From a virus, in the IMG/VR virus record IMGVR_UViG_3300044695_004133, positions 1 through 60,950 of that record: DNA of 60,950 nucleotides. The stretch is one strand, 5' to 3'. Every line of letters begins with the position of its first letter. Within the stretch, counting starts at the first letter, position 1. The position numbers and the translations under genes are program-made. The notes below the pieces were generated by a model. The model saw only the letters and a program-made list of their open reading frames with translations, was not told the origin of the DNA and did no database searches. Shown here piece by piece: positions 43,482 through 50,798 of the stretch.

Positions 43482-45416
43482 TTAGGCAGAAATGTCTACA
43501 AGCTCGCAATTACCGTCTGAACTGCAGGCAAGCGTAGCATTTGTAGAAGTTCCATCCTCTGTTTCATAAAAAGACAAATCTTCCCAGCGAATTTCTTTTG
43601 GCATCTTTGCAACAAGTGCCTCGTAATCTTCTTTGCTAACTTCTTGGTATGGAGCCTGCTTGTATGAGTGGTCAGAATGTGGCAGGAATGAAATTCCAGA
43701 GACTTCGTCAAAATGCTTATAGACCCATGCTCCAACTTCCATCCACTCATCTTCTTTTACAGAAACTGTAATAGATGGCTTATGCTCACACCATGCACGT
43801 TGATAAACTAACCAAATGTTTAGGTGTTCGATAGCTGTTAAATCATTTCTAACAATTGCACCTTCTGGTGCCTTTACTGGAAACGAAAATACGTAAGTCT
43901 CGTTTGGCTTCATTACGTCGTCTTCTACTGGAATTCCAACTTCTTTCAAAAATGTAGAAATAGGATCTCCCTTTGAACCACGTACTGTACGAATGTAATA
44001 TGGAGAATGCCATGCATGCATTCCTGAAGATACCCCGACCAATTGAGATACTGTTCCAGATGGCTTTACACAAGTAATAGCGGCAGACTCAGGAATCCCA
44101 ATTTTCCCAGCCTCATCTTTATTCTTTGCTCTTGCTGATTCTCTAAGAGTCATCAAGAATTCTTCTAGGGAAACCAAATCTTCTTTGCCTGACATAAACT
44201 TATGTCCAAATTGTCCAGTTAAAGATACTCCTAGCAGACGCTCTTCTTCTGTGTTATCTTTCCAGATTTTACGTAGGTACTTAAAGTCTGTAAGAGTAGA
44301 CTGCCATGTTCCAAGGATTGTAGCTAATTGAACCTTACGTTCGATATCTTTCTTTGTATCATTTTCACGTAATACGACTTCTGAAAGATTACAAAACTGG
44401 TAAGGACGTAGAATAATCTCTGAGCACGGGTTAGTTCCGTAGTGAATATCTGGATCTCTTCTTCCATACTTGGCTGCTTGGGCCTGAGCTGCGGCCACGT
44501 TGTATATACCTCGTTCTCCTGACTTTGAGTCATACAAAGATTTCCATTCTGCAATAAACTGCTCCATATCTGGCTTGCGTGAATACGCAACAGAATTATT
44601 TGATAATGCACGTTGTGTGTTATTCTCCCACCAATTACCAGACTTTGCTGCAGCCATTTCAATATCATTAATATTAGAAAGAGAAATCATTGCTGAGCGA
44701 CGAACTCCTCCGACTACAACTACTTCGCCAATCTTGCACATAATGTCATGCGCTTCAATAGGCTTTAACTGGCGTCCTGCTGCTGACTTAAACTTTGCAA
44801 TAGTAAAATCAAATAAATTAACTAATGGTTGTGGACCAGATGATCTGCCACCCATTGTTTTAAGTCTTGCGCCTGCGGGACGAACTTTAGATACATCAAT
44901 TGCTGGAATTTGTCCAGACCAAAGCAATGCAAGTAGTTCACGGTATGACTTTGCCCAACCTTGCTTAGAATCTTCTACAACTATTACTGTATCAGACTTT
45001 TCAAATGATTCTGGCACTGCGGGAAGTTTATTAACATACTTGTACTCAACAGAAAAGCCAACACCTGTGCCACACATAAGAATATACATTGTTTCATCAA
45101 ATGATCTTGGATTGTCTACTGGTACAAATGAACAATTGTATCCTGCAACATTATCTCTGTCTAGGGCAGCACCTGCAGTCATTACGGATCTCATTGATGG
45201 CATTACATTTCTATTGAACACAGCAGACTTTAGTTCTTCAACTAGTTTTGATTCTGGCTCATATGAGTATTCTTTAAAAAGGTGATTCAGCATAAAATCA
45301 AAGTATCTATCTACTGTCTCTCCCCATGTCTCACGACGGTTATCCTCTGGAATCCATCGTGCATATCTAGATAAAGCAATAAAGTTTTCGTATGGGTTTT
45401 CAATAGTTTTTGACAT
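43482..45416 (-). CDS. nrdJ: Class II (adenosylcobalamin-dependent) ribonucleotide reductase
   Basis: A 644-residue, single-chain enzyme making deoxynucleotides for phage DNA. Typical features: the NCSF cysteine near 95, the active-site strand NPCSEIILRPYQFCNLSEV (about 330-348) with the thiyl-radical Cys and Glu, and a redox tail CSSDGNC at the very C-terminus, spaced like the CxxxxxC of monomeric RTPR. It needs vitamin B12 made or taken up by the host, with no oxygen or activase requirement. Both neighbours are on the same strand. No B12 riboswitch is seen in the 88-base leader. Confidence 0.95.
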   Translation of the reverse strand: MSKTIENPYENFIALSRYARWIPEDNRRETWGETVDRYFDFMLNHLFKEYSYEPESKLVEELKSAVFNRNVMPSMRSVMTAGAALDRDNVAGYNCSFVPVDNPRSFDETMYILMCGTGVGFSVEYKYVNKLPAVPESFEKSDTVIVVEDSKQGWAKSYRELLALLWSGQIPAIDVSKVRPAGARLKTMGGRSSGPQPLVNLFDFTIAKFKSAAGRQLKPIEAHDIMCKIGEVVVVGGVRRSAMISLSNINDIEMAAAKSGNWWENNTQRALSNNSVAYSRKPDMEQFIAEWKSLYDSKSGERGIYNVAAAQAQAAKYGRRDPDIHYGTNPCSEIILRPYQFCNLSEVVLRENDTKKDIERKVQLATILGTWQSTLTDFKYLRKIWKDNTEEERLLGVSLTGQFGHKFMSGKEDLVSLEEFLMTLRESARAKNKDEAGKIGIPESAAITCVKPSGTVSQLVGVSSGMHAWHSPYYIRTVRGSKGDPISTFLKEVGIPVEDDVMKPNETYVFSFPVKAPEGAIVRNDLTAIEHLNIWLVYQRAWCEHKPSITVSVKEDEWMEVGAWVYKHFDEVSGISFLPHSDHSYKQAPYQEVSKEDYEALVAKMPKEIRWEDLSFYETEDGTSTNATLACSSDGNCELVDISA

Positions 45417-45504
45417 TTTTAAATGACACCTTTTCTCCGCCTTGCGGTATATGATTTTTTAGTTGAAGCTCAATTCTACCAAAGTTTAATTAAAAGGGGA
45501 AGGG

Positions 45505-46500
45505 CTAAGAAAATTTTTTATCTAAATCGCTAAAAGCATTCTTGGTCAACTTAATCCAGTTATACTTTTCATGTATCCTAGTCGACTGAGCAAAATAGTA
45601 ACCTGAATATGCTTTAAAGTTTATAACTGAATCATACATTAAATCCTCTAAATGTTTTGCATCTGGTTTAAACATTTTACCAATATGCGGATCACCTACT
45701 GCTTTTGGAAGAGTCTCATCTGTAAGTCTAGACTTTAATGCAAGGGGTCCGATAAACTCTTTATACTCCGCCCATGGATAAGTTGTTATTGTTGGCATGC
45801 CTGATGCAAGTGCCTGTAGCGGAATAAATCCAAAGCCTTCTCCCCAAGTAGGATAGATAAGAACGTGGTGTCTATGATAAAGGCTTACCAATTCATTTAT
45901 GTTATATTCGTCTGTAATTATAGTAATGTTATTATAAACAGATGATGGAGAAACAAGGTTTCCAACTTTATCATAAATTCTAATTGAAGTTGTTAAATGA
46001 GCTTTAATGGTTAAATGATATTTTGGATCATTGCCAAACATTTTAATAAAAGTATCTAAAACTAATTGCCCGTCTTTTCTGGGAGAAGGCTCTCCAATAT
46101 GCAAAAATTTAAAGACATCTTTAACAACTCTTCGCCTTGGTTTCCAAACATCTTCGATACCATGAGGATAAACCTTTATATCTTTATTAACGCCGTTTTC
46201 TTTAAATACTTCTGAGTTCCAAGTTGATGTTGCCCAAACTTCGTCGCATAAATTAAATCTATCTACCCAGTCTGGTCGCATCCCAGTAGACTCCCAGGGA
46301 GTATATCCAATTTGATATTGCCCCTTATGTAATTTATATAAATGAGGTTGAGTAAAGTTTATTTGTACTGGAGCTTTTGGATTTGACCAAGTTACGGTAT
46401 GACCTAATTGTTGTAATGATTTAACTATATGTTGTGAAGCATATCCAAAGCCTACAGCAGGATTTAATCCTGATCTTGGCGTATAAAGAGATATGTTCAT
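45505..46500 (-). CDS. Glycosyltransferase, GT-B fold (family 4-like)
   Basis: 331 residues. The sugar-nucleotide-binding C-terminal half is clear: KFLHIGEPSPRKDGQLVLDTFIKMF (about 130-154) and YPTWGEGFGFIPLQALASGMPTITT (about 215-239), where the E-G-F-G and P-x-x-x-A-x-x-x-G-x-P pattern belongs to GT4-type enzymes. The N-terminal half (MNISLYTPRSGLNPAVGFGYASQHIV) is the acceptor domain. It could modify phage DNA, virion protein or host surface; the target is not shown. It is the last minus-strand gene before the divergent region. Confidence 0.85.
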   Translation of the reverse strand: MNISLYTPRSGLNPAVGFGYASQHIVKSLQQLGHTVTWSNPKAPVQINFTQPHLYKLHKGQYQIGYTPWESTGMRPDWVDRFNLCDEVWATSTWNSEVFKENGVNKDIKVYPHGIEDVWKPRRRVVKDVFKFLHIGEPSPRKDGQLVLDTFIKMFGNDPKYHLTIKAHLTTSIRIYDKVGNLVSPSSVYNNITIITDEYNINELVSLYHRHHVLIYPTWGEGFGFIPLQALASGMPTITTYPWAEYKEFIGPLALKSRLTDETLPKAVGDPHIGKMFKPDAKHLEDLMYDSVINFKAYSGYYFAQSTRIHEKYNWIKLTKNAFSDLDKKFS

Positions 46501-46523
46501 GTATTTCTTTCTGGTTGACTAAC

Positions 46524-46553
46524 TTGACAGCTACTATCAAGTAATGTTATTAT
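46524..46553 (+). promoter_or_regulatory. Sigma-70-type promoter for lysozyme-like gene
   Basis: TTGACA (46524-46529), 18 bases, TATTAT (46548-46553), then AAAGGAGG. It lies in the 86-base gap between divergent genes. A weak second -10-like box overlaps it. Confidence 0.7.
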
Positions 46554-46586
46554 TATAGTTCGTTATCTCTAAAGGAGGAAATGCCA

Positions 46587-47138
46587 ATGGAGAATATAAA
46601 ACAGCGCTTGAGTGATGTTGCTCATAACTGGTCGTATATAGGAATGATAACATTATTTTTATTTACTGTCCAGCCTGGACCAACAATTACACAAGCATTG
46701 CAGGTGGAAACACCTAAATCAACAGTACAACTAAAGAAAGAAACCTTAGAGAAGTACAGCACTACTGTGTACAAGCCTTCTGAGATGCTAACAGACGGAG
46801 AACTAAAAGAACTCCTATCAGCTGTTGGTTTTGAAGGAAAAGCCCTTAAACAGGCTTGGGCTATTGCTAAGGCAGAGTCTAATTCAAGACCTCTGGCTTA
46901 CAATGGTAACAGGAAAACTGGAGACAGTTCCTACGGAATTTTTCAGATTAATATGTTGGGTGAACTCGGCATTGATCGTAAAGAAAAATTTGATCTAAGG
47001 TCAAACATTTTATTGTTTGACCCCGTAATAAATGCAGAGATAACGTATTATATGACTAAAGGCGGTAATGATTGGTCATCGTGGTCTTCCCTGAATGGGG
47101 CAAGATACAAAGAGTTCCTAACCGAATTCAAAGATTAG
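46587..47138 (+). CDS. Membrane-anchored lysozyme-like (lytic transglycosylase) protein
   Basis: Start ATG 46587 (MENIKQRL), 8 bases after GGAGG; the ATG at 46581 is only 2 bases from it. Residues 17-35 (YIGMITLFLFTVQPGP) form a signal peptide or anchor. Residues 65-175 carry a lysozyme/SLT-like fold: AIAKAESNSRPLAYNGN with catalytic Glu, then GDSSYGIFQINMLGELG, and DPVINAEITYYMTKGG with WSSWSS. It cleaves peptidoglycan, either for lysis or exit. It starts the plus-strand cluster and stands near the holin-like gene, although on the opposite strand. Confidence 0.85.
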   Translation: MENIKQRLSDVAHNWSYIGMITLFLFTVQPGPTITQALQVETPKSTVQLKKETLEKYSTTVYKPSEMLTDGELKELLSAVGFEGKALKQAWAIAKAESNSRPLAYNGNRKTGDSSYGIFQINMLGELGIDRKEKFDLRSNILLFDPVINAEITYYMTKGGNDWSSWSSLNGARYKEFLTEFKD

Positions 47139-47150
47139 AGAGGAAGGTAC

Positions 47151-47357
47151 ATGAAGATACAGTACGTGTCTAAGTACCTTCAACTCGCAGAGAAGGGCCT
47201 TGTTCCTAGACTTGAATGTCCCATGGATCAGGGCCCTTTAATGTGCAACGAAACAAATGAGGGTATAATTTATCTATACTGCTTATCTTGTCAGTATAAA
47301 AACAATATTGGGCTGGAGATGTATGAAAGACTCAAAAGAGCCGTCGATTCAAATTAA
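47151..47357 (+). CDS. Small zinc-ribbon-like protein
   Basis: 68 residues. Four Cys (LECPMDQG, MCNETN, LYCLSCQY) could bind one metal, with a short strand-helix layout. Follows the lysozyme-like gene with 12 bases between. Function unknown; possibly nucleic-acid or protein binding. Confidence 0.65.
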   Translation: MKIQYVSKYLQLAEKGLVPRLECPMDQGPLMCNETNEGIIYLYCLSCQYKNNIGLEMYERLKRAVDSN

Positions 47358-47445
47358 TACCGATGGCGGACAAATAATAGAAACAGACCAAATGGGTCGA
47401 GAAAAGTTTTGGGAAGATTTAGGACGACCAAATGATCGAGGATGA
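47323..47445 (+). CDS. 40-residue micro-protein
   Basis: ATG at 47323 follows GGAG by 5 bases. The product (MKDSKEPSIQINTDGGQIIET...) is soluble and overlaps the preceding gene by 35 bases and the next by 14. No family recognised. Overlap on both sides makes a real, co-translated frame likely. Confidence 0.5.
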   Translation: MKDSKEPSIQINTDGGQIIETDQMGREKFWEDLGRPNDRG

Positions 47446-47644
47446 AAAGCCACAAAATTTAGAAGATAACCTGCCTATGGTTAATTATATTATGCTACAT
47501 AGAATATATGACCTTTTAACACTTATTGCTAATAAGCTAGTTGGCCCAGAAGATGTATCTAAGATGGTTGAATATCATGATCAGGGATACCTATTGGGCC
47601 CTGCCCCATCATTTAGCCCTGGAGAACAAGAAGACAATGCATAG
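47432..47644 (+). CDS. Small hypothetical protein
   Basis: 70 residues, with an acidic N-terminus (MIEDEKPQNLEDNLP), a helix (YIMLHRIYDLLTLIANKL) and a Pro/Gly-rich tail. The start overlaps the preceding micro-gene. No domain recognised; small helical proteins with a similar YDLLT-type segment are frequent in actinophages (recalled). Confidence 0.6.
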   Translation: MIEDEKPQNLEDNLPMVNYIMLHRIYDLLTLIANKLVGPEDVSKMVEYHDQGYLLGPAPSFSPGEQEDNA

Positions 47645-47837
47645 CCCTCAAAGCATTAATGTTGTAGAGTCTTATTTAAATAAGTGCTTAAATGTAAAAG
47701 ATGGCAGGTGTAACTTAACCTGGAAACATGAAGACTGCAAAGTACTTATGGATATACTCTACGAAATGACAGAAGACAACAAGTACAAAGAAGAAGAGTG
47801 GCTATTTGATCCAGGAAAGAAACTTCTCTGGGAATAA
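47637..47837 (+). CDS. Small hypothetical protein
   Basis: 66 residues starting at ATG 47637 (MHSPQSINVV), 8 bases inside the end of the preceding gene, with GGAG about 14 bases upstream. A longer start at 47541 would lie entirely inside the other frame. Helical, acidic, two Cys (KCLNVKDGRCNL). No family recognised. It is the last gene before the ncRNA promoter. Confidence 0.6.
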   Translation: MHSPQSINVVESYLNKCLNVKDGRCNLTWKHEDCKVLMDILYEMTEDNKYKEEEWLFDPGKKLLWE

Positions 47838-47841
47838 ACCC

Positions 47842-47870
47842 TTGACATATAATTTAAGCTATTTTATACT
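47842..47870 (+). promoter_or_regulatory. Consensus promoter of the small RNA
   Basis: TTGACA (47842-47847), exactly 17 bases, TATACT (47865-47870). This is the best sigma-70 promoter in the window and no protein frame follows it. Confidence 0.85.
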
Positions 47871-47876
47871 TCATAA

Positions 47877-47973
47877 GTACTGGTTGTAGCATCCCACAGA
47901 TTAAGCTCCCAGTATAACGTGTAGCAATACACTAGAAAACCCCAATCGGATCCGCCTCTGATTGGGGTTTTTT
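47877..47973 (+). ncRNA. Candidate structured small RNA, about 97 nt
   Basis: From the predicted start near 47877 to the T-run of the terminator (47973). Two helices are visible: TACTGG/CCAGTA (47878-47883 with 47909-47914) and GTGTA/TACAC around a GCAA tetraloop (47919-47932). The terminator stem follows. There is no start codon with a ribosome site. Family unknown. It lies tail-to-tail with the tRNA cluster, whose transcript could share the terminator. Confidence 0.62.
47936..47973. terminator. Bidirectional intrinsic terminator
   Basis: A 12-bp stem AAAACCCCAATC/GATTGGGGTTTT with a 12-base loop. Plus strand ends in a T-run (47968-47973) for the small RNA; minus strand ends in TTTT for the tRNA-Arg transcript. 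Confidence 0.9.
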
Positions 47974-47978
47974 CTTTG

Positions 47979-48050
47979 TATCCCTAGAGAGATTCGAACT
48001 CCCGACACACAGGGTAGAAACCTGTTGCTCTTCCGCTGAGCTATAGAGAT
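47979..48050 (-). tRNA. tRNA-Arg (TCT)
   Basis: Cloverleaf on the minus strand: acceptor ATCTCTA/TAGGGAT, D stem GCTC/GAGC, anticodon stem ACAGG/CCTGT with loop TTTCTAC (anticodon TCT), T stem GGGAG/CTCTC with TTCGAAT loop. CCA is not encoded. It reads AGA, a codon used often in this AT-rich phage but rarer in GC-rich hosts. Confidence 0.92.
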
Positions 48051-48054
48051 ATGG

Positions 48055-48125
48055 AGCGAGTGACCAGAATCGAACTGGCACTATCTGCTTGGAAGGCAGA
48101 GACACTACCATTATGTAACACTCGC
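48055..48125 (-). tRNA. tRNA-Gly (TCC)
   Basis: Minus strand: acceptor GCGAGTG/CACTCGC, anticodon stem TCTGC/GCAGA with loop CTTCCAA (anticodon TCC), T arm GCCAG-TTCGATT-CTGGT. D stem is ACAT/GTGT, a little irregular. Reads GGA. 5 bases separate it from tRNA-Arg. Confidence 0.92.
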
Positions 48126-48129
48126 ATCG

Positions 48130-48202
48130 CTGGACCACCTGGACTCGAACCAGGGACCTAGAAGTTAACAGCTTCCCGCTCTGCCAACTGAGCTATGGTC
48201 CA
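48130..48202 (-). tRNA. tRNA-Asn (GTT)
   Basis: Minus strand: acceptor TGGACCA/TGGTCCA, D stem GCTC/GAGC, anticodon stem GGAAG/CTTCT with loop CTGTTAA (anticodon GTT), T arm CCTGG-TTCGAGT-CCAGG. It is the first of the three tRNAs, directly after a promoter. Confidence 0.92.
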
Positions 48203-48210
48203 ATAATTCT

Positions 48211-48239
48211 ATTATACTAAATAAAGTGCGAATTGAAAA
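48211..48239 (-). promoter_or_regulatory. tRNA cluster promoter
   Basis: Minus strand TTTTCA (48239-48234), 17 bases, TATAAT (48216-48211), 8 bases to tRNA-Asn. It is overlapped by the AAAGTGCG repeat array. Confidence 0.68.
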
Positions 48240-48264
48240 GTGCGCCCGAAAAAGTGCGGCGGAA
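48223..48264. repeat. Three 14-bp tandem repeats AAAGTGCG-N6
   Basis: AAAGTGCG recurs at 48223, 48237 and 48251 with exact 14-base spacing; each unit ends in A-rich GA or GAA. A fourth copy is at 48439-48446. They lie over the tRNA promoter and look like binding sites (iterons). Confidence 0.75.
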
Positions 48265-48301
48265 CTAGAAGCCTTATACAAATATAAGATATAATTATTA
48301 T

Positions 48302-48433
48302 ATGCCCAGACACTTCTTTAATCTAAGTAATAGTCCTAAAAGCTACAATCAGAAGGATATTAAAGTCGAGCAGAAAATAGAGAGAATTATCCAGTCTATT
48401 AGATTTAAGCTTTGGTTTATATTTAGAAGATAG
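48302..48433 (+). CDS. Possible leaderless 43-residue peptide
   Basis: ATG at 48302 lies 6 bases after TATAAT (48290-48295); the 43-residue basic product (MPRHFFNLSNSPKSY...) ends at 48433. No -35 and no similarity I recognise. Flanked by AAAGTGCG copies on both sides. It may be coding or only part of a regulatory region; the rest of 48203-48461 holds no other gene. Confidence 0.3.
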   Translation: MPRHFFNLSNSPKSYNQKDIKVEQKIERIIQSIRFKLWFIFRR

Positions 48434-48461
48434 CAGCGAAAGTGCGTCGGCGGAAGAAGAG

Positions 48462-48743
48462 CTACTTAATTTTAGCTATACGTCTCATATGAGTCCTAAT
48501 ACGATGACAATTAGAACATACTATTTCACATTTAGCGATTTCTAAATCAATCTTCTTTTTATCCAGAGTAGGAATAAGTTCCATAACATTTGCATGCTTC
48601 TTACCACGTACGTGGTCAAAGTCCATGACATAGTATGGATAATATTCCTTACAGTCCATACAAGGGGATGCTTCTTTAAGGTCTCTAATGTATTGCGCCA
48701 AATGAGCCTTCTGTTTGGCTATAGAGAGCTTTTCACTCTTCAT
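48462..48743 (-). CDS. HNH endonuclease-like protein
   Basis: 93 residues. The zinc/HNH pattern is visible: CMDCKEYYPYYVMDFDHVRGKK (Cys pair and the DFDHV core) and CSNCHRIRTHMR (second Cys pair with HNH-like His/Arg). Such short HNH proteins are often mobile homing-type nucleases or DNA-processing enzymes. It lies next to the tRNA cluster, a common site for them. No intron or intein is seen around it. Confidence 0.8.
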   Translation of the reverse strand: MKSEKLSIAKQKAHLAQYIRDLKEASPCMDCKEYYPYYVMDFDHVRGKKHANVMELIPTLDKKKIDLEIAKCEIVCSNCHRIRTHMRRIAKIK

Positions 48744-48825
48744 GCTAGATAATGCCTGAGATATAGATCATTATGGCTTAATTGTAGCAAAGAATGCTTC
48801 TTAGCCTATCCCGCTTTTTTATATC

Positions 48826-49665
48826 TTAGTCAACTACTTTATTTTTTCTTTCCTGAATTATTTCCCAAACTAATTCATCTACAGGACCATCTGATTGACT
48901 AACAACATCTGTACCGTTGCTAAGTAAAATATCAGTTACTCCCATTGCTTCTAATTCTAATAACTTTTTCTTTATATCTTCTCTACTTCCATATATAGCC
49001 CATCTCTTGATTCTTATATGTGTAGAAAAACTATTTTCTAATTCATAGTGAGCTTCTTCATATGTATTTCTTATAACAATTTGAGCACTAACCATTACCC
49101 TCTTATAATTTGACAAAAATAGATCAGGATCTGCCAAAAAATCATCTAGCATTACTAGCCCAATATCTGCATATTTAGCAGCCTTAAGGATTACATCTTT
49201 ATTTCTTGTTCCTAGTAGAATAATTGGTTTTCTTCCCATTACATATGTTTTAGAAAGTCTTTCCATCCATTCAGGAATAAACTCAAGTCTTCCCAGTGGA
49301 GTAGTTATGTCAGTATTTACTTCATAGCTTCCTTCTGGGATAAGACCAATTTCGTTTCCACCCATTTCTCCAGAAACAACATTAAGCATTAATCTATGTG
49401 GAGCAATTTCAGCAAATGCTGCTGCCATTTGATTTACAATTTGAGCAGTCTGCTGATATGGTCTAACTGCTATCATAAATTTAATTTTTTTACTGGGATC
49501 TACAATGTGAGCAGCTTTTATCCAGTTATCAGAGTTGCTACCTTTAGATGTTAAAAGAATTGAGTCATACCCAAACTTTTCTTTATGAGCAAACATTCTT
49601 TTCATTGTAAATATACTTAAAGCTGCGTCAGCTCTATTCATCCAGTGGTAAGTTACCATTATCAT
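48826..49665 (-). CDS. Luciferase-like flavin monooxygenase (SsuD-type)
   Basis: 279 residues. The TIM-barrel core is recognisable: FMIAVRPYQQTAQIVNQMAAAF (about 63-84), EIAPHRLMLNVVSGE (86-100) and the closing helix GSREDIKKKLLELEAMGVTDILLS (about 226-249), as in alkanesulfonate monooxygenase (FMNH2-dependent) and other luciferase-family enzymes. Substrate unknown. It overlaps the upstream gene by 32 bases and so is tightly co-expressed with the DUF6065-like protein. Unusual cargo for a phage. Confidence 0.85.
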   Translation of the reverse strand: MIMVTYHWMNRADAALSIFTMKRMFAHKEKFGYDSILLTSKGSNSDNWIKAAHIVDPSKKIKFMIAVRPYQQTAQIVNQMAAAFAEIAPHRLMLNVVSGEMGGNEIGLIPEGSYEVNTDITTPLGRLEFIPEWMERLSKTYVMGRKPIILLGTRNKDVILKAAKYADIGLVMLDDFLADPDLFLSNYKRVMVSAQIVIRNTYEEAHYELENSFSTHIRIKRWAIYGSREDIKKKLLELEAMGVTDILLSNGTDVVSQSDGPVDELVWEIIQERKNKVVD

Positions 49666-50350
49666 ACCTCAACTTAATAGATTTAACTTCATGTTTACCG
49701 TAAACTACACCTTTATGGTTTACACCATTTCTGTAATTACCAGTAGTCTTGCCTAGCTTTTGCATCATAGCATTATATTTATGATACTCATATCCTGTAT
49801 TCTTATTATACTCTAATTCTTCAAATGGCTTTTTGGTTGCTACAGAATCATTTAGCTGACCAAGCGATATTGGCATAACAGCAGATACTGGAGTTCTTGC
49901 TGGTAGAACTATCTTATAATTTGATCTTGTAATTTGTCCTGCAACTTGCCAAGGGCTTTCAAAGAAAGAAGTAGATATCAGTGTTGTAAAAAGTTGAAAT
50001 CCTTCTACGAATAGGTTTGGCACTGGGTATGAAAGCATACTTACATCTTCATCTGTTTTAAATACTAGTCCTGTGTTAAAGCTAACAGTGCCCCAACCTC
50101 TATCCATATTAACCCATTTATGTCCTGAAGTTACTTTAACGCTAGATGGCAACACATTCATGTTTCCGTCCCACTCAAGAATGATATCATCTGGAAAAGA
50201 TATGCCATAACCCATTTGATTAGCAAGGGTCATTGGAAAACATTTATATGCGTGAGGATAAGGCAGATCTGTAGCCCATTGTCTTTTCGTTGGTAAAGGT
50301 TCTAAAATTGCAGTAGGTCCTGGAAGTTCGTATACATCAAAATTATACAT
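49634..50350 (-). CDS. DUF6065-like protein
   Basis: 238 residues. The pattern CFPMTLANQMGYGISFPDDIILEWDGN (about 37-63) and the following strand GTVSFNTGLVFKTDEDVSM match my memory of the DUF6065 family (phage and bacterial proteins of unknown role), in which a conserved C-x-P-x-x-x-A-N-Q-x-G-x-x-I occurs. It is co-transcribed with a luciferase-like monooxygenase and upstream micro-proteins. No membrane segment or signal peptide. Confidence 0.65.
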   Translation of the reverse strand: MYNFDVYELPGPTAILEPLPTKRQWATDLPYPHAYKCFPMTLANQMGYGISFPDDIILEWDGNMNVLPSSVKVTSGHKWVNMDRGWGTVSFNTGLVFKTDEDVSMLSYPVPNLFVEGFQLFTTLISTSFFESPWQVAGQITRSNYKIVLPARTPVSAVMPISLGQLNDSVATKKPFEELEYNKNTGYEYHKYNAMMQKLGKTTGNYRNGVNHKGVVYGKHEVKSIKLRYDNGNLPLDE

Positions 50351-50365
50351 ATTAATCCCAGTCGA

Positions 50366-50443
50366 CTAAGATATTACTTGAAATATTATTCCAGCAAAGA
50401 AAGTGAGAACTATTACTATAGTGATAAGTGCAATAAGTTTCAC
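50366..50443 (-). CDS. 25-residue single-pass membrane peptide
   Basis: GTG start at 50443 overlaps the TGA stop of the preceding gene (GTGA), which suggests translational coupling. The product (MKLIALITIVIVLTFFAG...) is almost wholly hydrophobic, one transmembrane helix. Function unknown; short peptides of this kind can be toxins, or partners of another membrane protein. Confidence 0.5.
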   Translation of the reverse strand: MKLIALITIVIVLTFFAGIIFQVIS

Positions 50444-50583
50444 TTACAGCTACAGTTTTTCTTCTTCATCTTCCACCACATCCATGCATGGTGAATAGCC
50501 ATCAAGCCCATTAGGATCCACATCAGAGTCATCTCATCAATGGATCCACCTGGGGTCAATGTCATATTGTTATGATCGTGCAT
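50440..50583 (-). CDS. 47-residue Met/His-rich membrane micro-protein
   Basis: MHDHNNMTLTPGGSIDEM, then a helix with seven Met, two His and three Trp (MTLMWILMGLMAIHHAWMWW), then KMKKKNCSCK. One transmembrane helix with a metal-ligand-like tail (C-S-C). Met/His-rich helices can bind copper, but nothing proves it here. The gene starts 12 bases before the zinc-ribbon gene ends (in transcription order it follows it). Confidence 0.6.
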   Translation of the reverse strand: MHDHNNMTLTPGGSIDEMTLMWILMGLMAIHHAWMWWKMKKKNCSCK

Positions 50584-50595
50584 TATTTAATTATA

Positions 50596-50790
50596 TCACC
50601 ATTTGCCTATTGGGCATGTGGCTTTTTCTAACTTGGCTTTCCAGTTCATTACGCACCCGCATTTTTTACATTGTGAAGTGAGCGAAATTAATTCTGGACA
50701 AAATTTGCATATCTCCCATCGTTCCTGAAATAGCTCTTCGCTAGCTCTAGGTTCATTAGGATTTAACATATCCCAAGGTTTGACAGACAT
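50596..50790 (-). CDS. Zinc-ribbon protein (DUF6171-like)
   Basis: 64 residues. CKFCPELISLTSQCKKCGCVMNWKAKLEKATCPIGKW carries four metal-binding Cys and the conserved K-x-K-L-x-x-A-x-C-P-x-x-K-W end. Very similar short proteins are common in marine and freshwater phages and were grouped as DUF6171 (recalled). Role unknown. It lies between the micro-proteins of the same operon. Confidence 0.75.
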   Translation of the reverse strand: MSVKPWDMLNPNEPRASEELFQERWEICKFCPELISLTSQCKKCGCVMNWKAKLEKATCPIGKW

Positions 50791-50798
50791 GCTATGGG

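Noticed and set aside
44500-45285. Long plus-strand open frame (261 codons) opposite nrdJ
   Set aside because: It is a shadow of the reductase gene: no ribosome site and no recognisable protein pattern.
45417-45504. B12 riboswitch upstream of nrdJ
   Set aside because: The gap is only 88 bases; no B12-box-like sequence or large fold is seen.
48203-48461. An additional tRNA
   Set aside because: No cloverleaf or TTCRA loop in this stretch.
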